Below are positions 16,116 to 24,057 of a stretch of DNA of 35,945 nt, piece by piece. The position numbers and the translations under genes are program-made. The notes beneath the pieces were generated by a model. It was not told the origin of the DNA. It saw only the letters and a program-made list of their open reading frames with translations, and made no database searches. Source of the DNA: Nocardia wallacei (GTDB lineage Bacteria > Actinomycetota > Actinomycetes > Mycobacteriales > Mycobacteriaceae); assembly GCF_029868745.1 (NCBI RefSeq), contig NZ_JARWOP010000056.1, forward strand, positions 1-35,945, given 5' to 3'. Numbering within the stretch: the first letter of the stretch is position 1; each line of letters begins with the position of its first letter.

Positions 16116-17456
16116 TCAGCGCAGTGCCTGGTGGAGCGCGATGCGCAATTCCGCGGCATGATCGGGCGCGTCTGCGTTGATCAATTGCCGCACAACGCGA
16201 TACAGCTGTTGTTCGGCCCTGTTCGACAGCGTCTCGGCCGTGATCGCCAGGGCGTGCTCCGCGACGTCGAGCGCTTGATCGGACTGGCCCGTGCGGGCGA
16301 GCGCGACAGCGAACAGTGCCAGTCCGCGGCCCAGATCTCGGCGGTTCTCGGGTTGCCAGCGGGGTAGGCGGGGCTCGAGCGTGGCGATGGCCTTGTCGGG
16401 GTGCCCGAGGTCGACCAGGCAGGCGGCAGCCTCCATGGCGATGTATTCGGGCGTGCAGTAGCCGGCGAGTTGATCGTTCTCCCCGTCCGGTTGGGTCGCA
16501 TGGTCCCAGGCCTGCTCGAGGTCGTGGGCACAGTCCACGGCGGCGCCGAGCTGAGCGTGGCCGTGGGCGAGCTGCCGCCATGCCATCGCGCGTAATCGGG
16601 GCGTCAGTCTGGCCGGTGTGCGCAAGGCGGCGTGGGCGAGTTCGATGGTGGCGTGCGGATTGCCGGAATCGGCGGCGAGATTGGACTGCCGCATCCGGAT
16701 GTAGGACAGCAGCCGGTCGTCGTGGGCCTCGCGGGCTATACCGGCCGCGGTCGTCGTCCACTCGATGGCGGCGCGGAGGTTTCCCGCGTCCTGATGCAGC
16801 CACCCCAGGAACTCGGCGAATCGTGCGTGGACGGCGCGGAGTTTGGTGCGGGTCCGGCCGCGGCTGACGCGTGCCAGGTGTTCGACGAACTGCACCTGCT
16901 GGGTGACGATCGGCAACAGCGCGTGTGGCCCGGCGAGGTTGTCGGTGAGCACGTATTCGTCGAGGGTGCTCAGCAGCGAGTCGGCGAGCACCGGCTTCGC
17001 GGCGGGCGCAGCGACATCGACTGTGCCGCTGGGGAGCCGGAGTCGTTCGGTGGCGGGCGGCGGGTTCGGCGCCGGCTCGTCGATCTCGAACCAGAGTAGC
17101 TCCGCCGGCACGCCGAGGATGCGTGCGTAGCGGCTCAGCTTGTCGATGTCTCGAACCCTGCTGCGGCCGTTCTCGATTCGGCTGAGCTGGCCCTGCGTGA
17201 TGTCGAGCCAGCGCGCGAGATCGGTCTGGGGGACAGGGCGCGGGCCGTGGGCGGGATGGTGCCGCCACGCACGGATGACCGCGCCGATATCCTTGCTACG
17301 CAATGCTGTTCGCACATCGGCGGTGCGCCATTCGGCGGCCGACAACTGCGGGGCCGTATCGTTCGCCCGCGCGCATGCTCCGCAGCACGGACCCGCGTTG
17401 TCACGAGCGAGCCGAGTGCCGCACCGCGTACAGGTCTGAATCCTGGCATTCCCCAT
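16116..17456 (-). CDS. XRE-family regulator with zinc-ribbon N-terminus and TPR-like region (copy 2)
   Basis: A probable transcription factor of 446 residues, paralogue of the + strand gene at 2662-3972. Order of parts: a four-cysteine zinc-ribbon-like N-terminus (CTRCGTRL then CCGAC), an XRE HTH around TQGQLSRIENGR (about residues 80-120), then a long helical repeat region ending ALHQALR. The ATG at 17456 has GGAG 6 bases upstream and begins just before the cysteines, so it is preferred to a start at 17519. It diverges from the creatininase-family gene and precedes the mevalonate run, from which a hairpin separates it. The paralogue pair brackets the minus-strand terpenoid genes, so cluster control is likely, but the ligand and targets are unknown. 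Confidence 0.85.
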   Translation of the reverse strand: MGNARIQTCTRCGTRLARDNAGPCCGACARANDTAPQLSAAEWRTADVRTALRSKDIGAVIRAWRHHPAHGPRPVPQTDLARWLDITQGQLSRIENGRSRVRDIDKLSRYARILGVPAELLWFEIDEPAPNPPPATERLRLPSGTVDVAAPAAKPVLADSLLSTLDEYVLTDNLAGPHALLPIVTQQVQFVEHLARVSRGRTRTKLRAVHARFAEFLGWLHQDAGNLRAAIEWTTTAAGIAREAHDDRLLSYIRMRQSNLAADSGNPHATIELAHAALRTPARLTPRLRAMAWRQLAHGHAQLGAAVDCAHDLEQAWDHATQPDGENDQLAGYCTPEYIAMEAAACLVDLGHPDKAIATLEPRLPRWQPENRRDLGRGLALFAVALARTGQSDQALDVAEHALAITAETLSNRAEQQLYRVVRQLINADAPDHAAELRIALHQALR

Positions 17457-17778
17457 CGAGACTCCAATCCGGGAGTCCAACAGACTGTCGCGCAAGGAAA
17501 CTCGCGACTGTGCCGTCACGAGATCGTTCGGCGCTCGCCCGCCAGCCTCACTGCACCGCGGTGCGCACTATCGAGGTTGCAGTAGTGCGTTCGCGATGGT
17601 CGATAGCTCAAGTGTATGCGAGAACTGCACGGCGAGAACAAGTTACGTTGATAGCGAATGACCGATATGCAGGTGTTGCATAGCCGTGTCCGACGCATGC
17701 GCCGACCGCTACGATATGATAACCGTCTGGGAGCGCGTATCCGGACGACCACGAACTCGAACCCAGGGGAGTGGCGCG
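17457..17778. promoter_or_regulatory. Divergent promoter region between regulator copy 2 and the creatininase/GGPPS operon
   Basis: A 322-base non-coding stretch. It holds a seven-base inverted repeat CGCACTA/TAGTGCG (17564-17570 and 17583-17589) and a six-base one TATGCA/TGCATA (17666-17671 and 17677-17682). A good -10 match TATGAT is at 17715-17720 for the + strand, about 60 bases before the creatininase start; its -35 is weak. Either repeat could be an operator, perhaps for the adjacent XRE regulator. Confidence 0.45.
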
Positions 17779-18555
17779 TTGCCTTCTTGGATCAACACCG
17801 CGACCTCTGCCGATGTGGCCGTCTGCCCGGCCCGTACTGCGATTCTCCCGATCGGGAGTTTCGAACAGCACGGACAGCATCTGCCGCTGATGACCGATAC
17901 GGCGATCGCCTGTTCGATCGCGAACAGACTCTCCGCGGCCTACGACCTGTTCCTGCTCCCTCCGATCACCGTGTCCTGTTCACACGAACACGCAGGATTC
18001 GCCGGAACGGTGTCGATCAAGGCAGCCACGCTGGTCGCGGTCGTGGACGACATCATCGAATCGTTGGCCCGGTCGAGTGTCACGACCCTGGTGGTCGTCA
18101 ATGGGCACGGTGGCAACCATGTGCTGTCCAATGTCGTCTGCGAGCACAACACCGATGCTCGCACGATGGCGCTGTTTCCGACGAAGGAAGACTGGAACGC
18201 CGCACGCGAATACGCGGGCATGCGGACCGACAGCCACACCGACATGCACGGCGGCGAGTTGGAAACCTCGATCTTGCTCCACACCTGTCCCGAACTCGTC
18301 GGCGACACCTACCGATCGGCCGACAACGCGACGGGTGATCGCCGGCATCTGTTCGTCACCGGCATGGCCGGCTACACCGCCAGCGGCATCATCGGCTACC
18401 CGTCGCTGGCGACTGCGGCCAAAGGACAAGCCGCACTCGACAGCCTCACCGCAGCCTTCGCCGATCAGCTCGCAGTACTCGCCGACTGCCACCGGCTGCC
18501 GGTGGGGGCCGTCGCCCGGTACCGCCGCGACGGCATCGATTCCGTGCACTCATAG
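17779..18555 (+). CDS. Creatininase-family amidohydrolase
   Basis: A metal-dependent amidohydrolase of about 258 residues. Seen: LPIGSFEQHGQHLPLMTDT near the N-terminus with the Glu, His and Asp metal ligands, the glycine-rich NGHGGNH, and HGGELETS with further ligands. The family includes creatininase, the FAPy deformylase ArfB and the mycofactocin peptidase MftE. The TTG at 17779 is chosen because AGGGGA lies 8 bases upstream and the protein then has family length; an in-frame ATG at 17686 would add an unrelated N-terminus. It is the first gene of a + strand group with the GGPP-type synthase and a terpene synthase. The substrate is unknown; a link to the GTP cyclohydrolase II of the cluster is speculative. 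Confidence 0.82.
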   Translation: MPSWINTATSADVAVCPARTAILPIGSFEQHGQHLPLMTDTAIACSIANRLSAAYDLFLLPPITVSCSHEHAGFAGTVSIKAATLVAVVDDIIESLARSSVTTLVVVNGHGGNHVLSNVVCEHNTDARTMALFPTKEDWNAAREYAGMRTDSHTDMHGGELETSILLHTCPELVGDTYRSADNATGDRRHLFVTGMAGYTASGIIGYPSLATAAKGQAALDSLTAAFADQLAVLADCHRLPVGAVARYRRDGIDSVHS

Positions 18556-18820
18556 GTGTGGGTAGATGCGGTGGCCATGCTGATCGTTGACGAGAAACCT
18601 CGTCGCGGACATGACCGCTATGCGTCGCAGGCGTTGCGGTGGCTATGCGGGTGCCGCATGGCAGGCATGCGCCGGACTGCGTTGTTCCGGGCGGGCCGCG
18701 AGCCGATCCTGAGAATCGATATCGCTCCGATCCGGTGCGGACCGGCCGGGTGCGGGATCGGCCTAGCCGTGCCGTCGTGGTTGGCGGGCGAAGATCAGAG
18801 CCGAGGACGGTGCAGGCGTA
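18556..18820. other. Intergenic stretch before the GGPP-type synthase
   Basis: A 265-base stretch. A GTG-initiated frame is open through it into the next gene, but its mixed third positions and lack of similarity argue against coding. No clear hairpin or promoter was found. It may carry a secondary promoter for the prenyl diphosphate synthase. Confidence 0.3.
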
Positions 18821-19852
18821 ATGACCCGAACAGCAACGAGTTTCGATGCCCATGCTGCCGAGACGGTGCTGGGGAGCGCTCGGCGGCGGTGCGAGCCGGG
18901 ACTGCGGGACGCGATCGCGGAACTGCCCGAGCCGCTCGGGCGCATGGCGACCTACCATTTCGGCTGGAGCGATCGATCCGGCAATCCGACAGGAGCGGGC
19001 TGGGGAAAGGGCTTGCGTGCCGCGTTGTCGTTCGCCGCGGCCACTGCCTGCGGAGCGGATCCGGTGGTTGCGGTGCCTGCCGCGGTCGCTGTCGAACTGA
19101 TCCATAATTTCACGCTGGTTCACGATGATGTGATGGACGCGGACCGGATCCGGCGTGGCCGTGCGACGGTCTGGAGTGTGTGGGGAATGCCCGACGCCAT
19201 CTGCCTCGGCGACGCATTGCATGCCGCGGCTGTTCGCGTGCTGGTCGAGACGCTGCCTGCCTCCGTGGCCGCGGACTCGGTCGCCCGGGTGGAAAGCGCT
19301 GCGGCACAGTTGTGTCAGGGGCAGTCCGAGGATTGCTCGTTCGAAACCCGCTCGATGGTTTCGGTGGACGAATACCTCGCGATGGCCGAGGGCAAGACGG
19401 CCGCCCTGCTCGGGTGCGCGTGCGCGCTCGGCGCCGCCTGCGCCGGAGCGGACGCCGCCACCGTCACCGCCCTGGACACATTCGGCCGCGAACTCGGAAT
19501 TGCATTCCAGATCACCGACGACTTGCTCGGGATCTGGGGCGATCCGGGTGTCACCGGAAAACCGGCAGGAAACGATGTCATCCGGCGAAAACGCACTTTC
19601 CCCGTCGTGGCAGCGCTCGAATCGAATGATCCCGCAGCGGCCGAACTCGCTGCGCTGTACCGGTCGGGCACGCCGATCACACCGACGCGGGCGGCCCACG
19701 CCGCGGACCTGATAGTCACCGCGGGCGGTAAACAGCGAGCCCAGCAGTACGCCGACCAGAAGATCGACGCGGCCCTGGCGGTGCTCGCCGATCGCGCAGA
19801 CGTCGACGACCTCATCGTGTTGGCGCATCTCGTTACCCACCGGCGCCGGTGA
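18821..19852 (+). CDS. Polyprenyl diphosphate synthase, probable GGPP synthase
   Basis: Trans-prenyltransferase of 343 residues that adds IPP to an allylic diphosphate. The first aspartate-rich motif DDVMD is at 102-106 in HNFTLVHDDVMDAD, and the second, DDLLGIWGD, at 233-241. The Phe five residues before the first motif and the overall pattern match actinobacterial GGPP synthases such as IdsA-type enzymes; FPP or longer products cannot be excluded. The ATG at 18821 has AGG at about 6 bases upstream. It would supply the class II cyclase and the terpene synthases. The next gene starts 12 bases after its stop. Confidence 0.9.
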   Translation: MTRTATSFDAHAAETVLGSARRRCEPGLRDAIAELPEPLGRMATYHFGWSDRSGNPTGAGWGKGLRAALSFAAATACGADPVVAVPAAVAVELIHNFTLVHDDVMDADRIRRGRATVWSVWGMPDAICLGDALHAAAVRVLVETLPASVAADSVARVESAAAQLCQGQSEDCSFETRSMVSVDEYLAMAEGKTAALLGCACALGAACAGADAATVTALDTFGRELGIAFQITDDLLGIWGDPGVTGKPAGNDVIRRKRTFPVVAALESNDPAAAELAALYRSGTPITPTRAAHAADLIVTAGGKQRAQQYADQKIDAALAVLADRADVDDLIVLAHLVTHRRR

Positions 19853-19864
19853 GCGGATACCGCG

Positions 19865-20956
19865 ATGGAGTTCAAGAGCCTTGACGCACCTGGAGCCAAG
19901 GAATTGGCAACCGAAAATCGGAACCGAGAATGCGATATGGACAGTGCGCAGTCGAGAGGGCTCGCCGATCCGAAGTTCACGCGCAGCGAGCGGGTGCAAT
20001 TCCCGGAGTTCGAAATCCGGCTGCCGTTCGAAGCCAACCCCTTCCAAGACCGAGTCGCTCCGGTCCGAAACCGACTTGCCGACCTGGGTGTCCACCTGGA
20101 CGAAGCCACCGGCGCCTGCGTTGCGCGGGTCGCATCATTGATGCATCCGCGAATCGGCCGGAACGATCTGCAACTGGTCGCCGATATCTTCGGCTTCTTC
20201 TTCGCCTACGACGACCGGTTCGACGGCCCCCTCGGCTGGGACAAGGCCGCCACCGCCGAGACCGTCGAGGTCAGCAAACAGGTCTTCGCCGGCTACGTAC
20301 CCGACCAGGCGTCGGACCCGTTCAACTATGCGCTGATGCACCTCTGGGAACAAATACGACAACGTGCGAGCGCCGAACTGTGGGAACGCATCGTCACCCA
20401 TACGCTCGGCTGGCTGGACCACTACCGGTGGGAGACCGGGCTAAGCGGCGATAGACGCGTAGCCACGGTGACCGAGCAACGCCGAGAACGGTTCTGGGCC
20501 TCCGAGATGTCGTTCGACTGGGAGTACATCGAACTCACCGATGCCGCCTTCTTGCCGCGGCGGTTCATTCGTCACCCCACCATTCAGCAGACCCTCACCG
20601 ACTGCACATTGATCGTTGCTTGGTGGAACGACATCTGCAGTCTCGCCCGAGAAAATCCCTACAGCAACGTCGTCTACGCCATTCAGCAGGACCGATCCTG
20701 TGGTCTGCAGGACGCCATCGATAGCGCCTACCGGCTGGTCCTCGATCTGTGCGACAGCGTGCTCGCTCAGCAAGCCCGTCTCCCTGCTCTACTGGGTGAG
20801 CTGCAACTCGATCCTCGTGAAACCGCCCGAGCCACCGCTTGGTGGGATAGTTTGCTGCTCAGCACCGGGGGAGCCCTGCGATGGCACGTGGAACCGGAGA
20901 CCGGGCGTTACTGCCAGGATCGCCGCCAAGACCTCCCCACCCTTGTCTCGCCCTAG
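19865..20956 (+). CDS. Class I terpene synthase
   Basis: A bacterial terpene synthase of 363 residues. DDRFD is at 116-120 in FFFAYDDRFD and the NSE triad NDICSLARE at 255-263; both are intact. An RY pair occurs near the C-terminus (ETGRY). The start at 19865 lies 12 bases after the GGPP-type synthase, without a clear ribosome binding site; the ATG at 19937 would remove 24 poorly conserved residues and is a fair alternative. Co-transcription with a GGPP-type synthase suggests a C20 substrate, but sequence alone does not separate C15 from C20 enzymes. Confidence 0.88.
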   Translation: MEFKSLDAPGAKELATENRNRECDMDSAQSRGLADPKFTRSERVQFPEFEIRLPFEANPFQDRVAPVRNRLADLGVHLDEATGACVARVASLMHPRIGRNDLQLVADIFGFFFAYDDRFDGPLGWDKAATAETVEVSKQVFAGYVPDQASDPFNYALMHLWEQIRQRASAELWERIVTHTLGWLDHYRWETGLSGDRRVATVTEQRRERFWASEMSFDWEYIELTDAAFLPRRFIRHPTIQQTLTDCTLIVAWWNDICSLARENPYSNVVYAIQQDRSCGLQDAIDSAYRLVLDLCDSVLAQQARLPALLGELQLDPRETARATAWWDSLLLSTGGALRWHVEPETGRYCQDRRQDLPTLVSP

Positions 20957-21028
20957 CGTTCCCGGGCCCCGACCGCTCGGCTCGCGACAGGTGTTCCGGA
21001 TCGGGGCCGTCGGCCGCGGACAGCCGCT

Positions 21029-21148
21029 GTGCGCCGGTCCACGTGGCGAGCAGTTCGAGCGCTGGCCGATCGACTCGAGCAACTGGTCAAGGAGATCGAG
21101 CAGGCCGAACTCGGCACCGTCGATCTGCTGTTCAACAAGCCGTCGTAA
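21029..21148 (+). CDS. Small uncharacterised ORF or gene remnant after the terpene synthase
   Basis: In the same frame as the terpene synthase, after its stop, an open frame ends with a segment whose codons are almost all G/C at the third position (21074-21145). It encodes LEQLVKEIEQAELGTVDLL and then FNKPS before TAA. Upstream of this the codon bias fades, so the start is uncertain; GTG at 21029 is one choice, giving 39 residues. It may be a small helical protein or the C-terminal remnant of a lost gene. No family was recognised. Confidence 0.35.
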   Translation: MRRSTWRAVRALADRLEQLVKEIEQAELGTVDLLFNKPS

Positions 21149-21193
21149 CGCGGATCCTGCAGGGGGACAGGGGGAGTCGCTATCAGACCGCAC

Positions 21194-21228
21194 ATCCCGG
21201 CGAGCGCCGCAGCACCGCTCGCCGGGAT
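21194..21228 (+). terminator. Perfect hairpin terminator downstream of the creatininase/GGPPS/terpene synthase group
   Basis: Thirteen-base perfect arms ATCCCGGCGAGCG (21194-21206) and CGCTCGCCGGGAT (21216-21228) around a nine-base loop. It lies between two terpene synthase genes on the + strand, 238 bases after the first stop. There is no T tract. It separates the next synthase as its own transcription unit. Confidence 0.75.
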
Positions 21229-21436
21229 GCGTCGGTCGGCGTGAAAACGGAGCACCGCCGTCGTTGCGAGCTCGACCTCTGTGCCGGACGGCCTGGGATT
21301 TACACGCTTCTCGAACCGAAATGATATGCGCCGACAAGATACTCGGTATGCACCGCAGAAGCTTCCGCCGAGAACAGACCCTCACGATGATCCGTCGTAC
21401 GCACTGACGAAGGCTCCAAGTGGCGAAGCGGGTGAA

Positions 21437-22537
21437 ATGATGTCACATCGGACTTCGATACCCGACAGCCGGCCCGGTACGGGAGGTATCGTGCACGATA
21501 TTCGGAATGAGGGTTATTACCAGCCCGAGATCGCTTGCTCGACACCGGTCGCCTTACATCCGCAATGGCCCAGAATCCGAGCGGGTACCGCACTCTGGAC
21601 TACCGAATTCTTGCCTCTGGCCGGGAATTCCATGGATCGCTTCCTCGAGGATCACTACATCCCGTGGGACGCTATGGTATTCCCGACCGCTCCGGTCGAC
21701 CGAGTTCTCGAATTGTCCTGTGTGACAAGCTTGTTCTTCGCCATCGACGATCTGGCTTTGGTCGAGCAGGCGCTCTTCGAGCGGGTCGAGCGGGCGTGGC
21801 AAGAGCAGCATCCGTACGGCCGGGCCTTCACCGATATTTTTGGACGTTTACGTTCGCGCATGCGACCGCATGTATGGGAGCGCTTCGTGGCCCGACAAGA
21901 AGATTGGTTTCAGTACACCGCCGAAGAGAACTCCTATCGTTCCCGCAGCGAGATTCCAGATCTGGAGAGCTATCGCCGGATCCGCGAGCAGTCCATCGGA
22001 ATGTACTCGTACATTGTTCTGCTGGAATATCTCCATGATCTCGATCTCGGAAGTATCGGCGATGATCCTGACCTCGCACAAGCTGCCCGGCTGACGTGTG
22101 ACCACATAACTCTCACCAATGATTTGCTGTCGATGCGCAAAGAGATCCTCGCAGGCGACGAGTTCAATTCCGTGCTGTGCGTGATGCGAGACCGCCGCAT
22201 CTCACTGCAGAGTGCCGTCTACACCGTGTGCGACCTGGCCGCGGAAGACGACCGGCAACTCACACGGCTTTCCGATGATCTACGCCTGCGATACCGTGGC
22301 CACCCGGGAGAACACGATCTCGGGACAGTGCTCGATGGCCTCGGACTGCTCTGCGCAGGGAATCTCGGGTGGTCCTGGCTCACCCCTCGCTATCATGGCC
22401 ACGGGTATCGATGGACCGGTATGACAAGCGGCTACGCCACATTCGGTCCTAACCGAACGCTCTGGACACGGTGTCCTCAGCCGTCCGCCGAGAACGTCGA
22501 AGCGCACGAGCCCGCCCTACTCGCTACCGAGGCATGA
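21437..22537 (+). CDS. Terpene synthase-like protein with degenerate first metal motif
   Basis: Class I terpene synthase family, 366 residues. The first motif reads AIDDLALVE: two Asp residues (104-105) but Leu where the third acidic residue of DDxxD is expected. The NSE triad NDLLSMRKE (228-236) and the PRY motif in LTPRYHG are intact. Such a variant may still be active, since some bacterial synthases have DDxxxE or similar; a Glu follows at 110. Two TTA codons (21554-21556 and 21848-21850) are unusual for this high-GC cluster. ATGs at 21437 and 21440 are both possible starts; further upstream the frame loses similarity. It follows a strong hairpin and is followed closely by a convergent methyltransferase gene. 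Confidence 0.82.
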   Translation: MMSHRTSIPDSRPGTGGIVHDIRNEGYYQPEIACSTPVALHPQWPRIRAGTALWTTEFLPLAGNSMDRFLEDHYIPWDAMVFPTAPVDRVLELSCVTSLFFAIDDLALVEQALFERVERAWQEQHPYGRAFTDIFGRLRSRMRPHVWERFVARQEDWFQYTAEENSYRSRSEIPDLESYRRIREQSIGMYSYIVLLEYLHDLDLGSIGDDPDLAQAARLTCDHITLTNDLLSMRKEILAGDEFNSVLCVMRDRRISLQSAVYTVCDLAAEDDRQLTRLSDDLRLRYRGHPGEHDLGTVLDGLGLLCAGNLGWSWLTPRYHGHGYRWTGMTSGYATFGPNRTLWTRCPQPSAENVEAHEPALLATEA

Positions 22538-22590
22538 TCGCGTCTATTCGAGACACGGCCGGGGCATTGCTGCCGACCACTTTCGTTTTG

Positions 22591-23400
22591 TCAGTGCTTG
22601 CGTCCGACCGCGCCGTACATTGCGATGTCGGCGTCGGCGACCGAGCCGATGTGGATGGGATCCGGACGCCATTTGTGCATTTGGACCAGGCCCGGCTCTT
22701 CGAGTTCGAGCCCTTCGAAGAACTGCTCGGCCTGCGCCTTCGTGCGCCACCGGAGGGTTTCGCCGTGCGAATGGTAGAGGTCGCGCACCTTGGCGAGTGG
22801 TTCGGGGGCGAAGTCGTCGGTGGCGATCGTGGCGGCGAAGTAGCTGCCCGGCGGCAGGACATCGATCACGTGGCGGGCGACCCGGAGTGCTTCGTCATCG
22901 TCCTCGATGAAATGCAGCATCGCGATCAGCAACAGCCCGATCGGCTCGTTCAGGTCGAGCGTGTCGCGCAGTTGCGGGGCGGCGAGGATCGCTTCCGGGT
23001 CGCGCATGTCGGCGTCGATGTAGGTGGTGCGTCCCTCGCGGGTGCTGGTCATCAACGCCCTGGCGTGGGCGAGCACGATCGGGTCGTTGTCGGCGTAGAC
23101 GATGCGAGCGTCGGGCGCGACCGCCTGGACGACTTCGTGCAGATTGGGCTGGGTGGGGATGCCGGTGCCGATGTCGAGGAACTGGCGGATGCCGCGTTCG
23201 GCGGCCAGGAAACGGCCGACGCGGTGCATGAAGGCGCGATTGGCTCGCATATGGACCCGCAGCGCGGGCCACACTTTCAATGATTCGTCACCGGCGGCCC
23301 GGTCGGGTTCGTAGTTGTCCTTGCCGCCGAGGATGTAGTCGTAGATACGGGCACCGTGCGCTCGGTCGATGCCGAGGTCCACCGGTTCCTTGTCGACCAC
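22591..23400 (-). CDS. SAM-dependent methyltransferase, Methyltransf_19 (DUF574) family
   Basis: A 269-residue protein of a family abundant in actinomycetes, with the typical opening of the type DRAHGARIYDYILGGKDNY and the SAM loop FLDIGTGIPTQPNLHE near residue 75. YADNDPIVLAHARALM and LLLIAMLHFIEDDD are further family blocks. The function of the family is not established; substrates are unknown. It converges on the terpene synthase-like gene with 53 bases between stops, and is probably outside the terpenoid operons. Confidence 0.88.
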   Translation of the reverse strand: MVDKEPVDLGIDRAHGARIYDYILGGKDNYEPDRAAGDESLKVWPALRVHMRANRAFMHRVGRFLAAERGIRQFLDIGTGIPTQPNLHEVVQAVAPDARIVYADNDPIVLAHARALMTSTREGRTTYIDADMRDPEAILAAPQLRDTLDLNEPIGLLLIAMLHFIEDDDEALRVARHVIDVLPPGSYFAATIATDDFAPEPLAKVRDLYHSHGETLRWRTKAQAEQFFEGLELEEPGLVQMHKWRPDPIHIGSVADADIAMYGAVGRKH

Positions 23401-23590
23401 CGACTTGTCTCCGTTCCGTTGTCGTCTGAAGCCATCGCTATGTCGATCTTAGGCCGAGCCGGGTCGAGAGGCAGTGCAAAACTATTGGGCGGCAGCCTGG
23501 TTGGATCGCACGAACGGTAGGACGATCTCCAGGAATGGTTGCGGCGCGGAGGAGAACGGGACGTGCCCGGTGTCGAGCACGACCATCCTG

Positions 23591-23935
23591 GAATTCGACA
23601 CCCCCGACTACGCCGCCGACCCCGAGGGCTCGATCATCCCGCTGGATTCCCATATCCGCCTTGCCAATCCACGCACCCCCGCCACCGACCGCCAGCAACT
23701 CGTCCGCCGCTCCTACAACTACGACCTCGGCCTGGACCCCAACGGCAACATGGCCACCGGCCACATCTTCACCTGCTTCCAGCAGGACATCCAACGCCAG
23801 TTCGAAACCATCCAGACCCGTCTGGTGGACGAGCCACTGACCGATTACGTCCAGCCTTTCGGAGGCGGGTACTTCCTGGCCCTGCCCGGCGTGGTGGACA
23901 GCAGCGACTGGTACGCCCGGGCGCTGCTGGGCTGA
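23591..23935 (+). pseudogene. C-terminal remnant of a DyP-type peroxidase
   Basis: The last 114 residues match the C-terminal third of DyP/EfeB heme peroxidases: [42 protein letters not shown] and FGGGYFFALPGV-like [12 protein letters not shown], to a natural stop. The GXXDG motif and the proximal heme His of the N-terminal part are absent. The frame is open upstream to 23474 but that sequence has no similarity. It is most likely a truncated, non-functional gene left by a deletion. Confidence 0.75.
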
Positions 23936-24057
23936 GCGTCGGTAGGCCCGCTACCAGATCCACCCGGACCGGTTGCAGCCCAGTCGATGCGGTGACGGTT
24001 TACCTATGTGCAAGGCAAGTCGGAGGATGCCGGATATAGCCGACTGTGGGTCCGAGA

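Noticed and set aside
16116..17519. Start of regulator copy 2 at 17519
   Set aside because: The ATG at 17456 has a good ribosome binding site and begins just before the zinc-ribbon cysteines; the upstream extension has no counterpart in the paralogue.
3977..18555. RibA and creatininase as a FAPy-forming and FAPy-deformylating pair
   Set aside because: Not accepted as a function call because RibA retains the Tyr linked to complete GCH II activity; kept only as a hypothesis to test.
18556..19107. A + strand frame of 183 residues before and over the GGPP-type synthase
   Set aside because: It runs out of frame through a gene with two conserved aspartate motifs and has no coding bias in its own frame.
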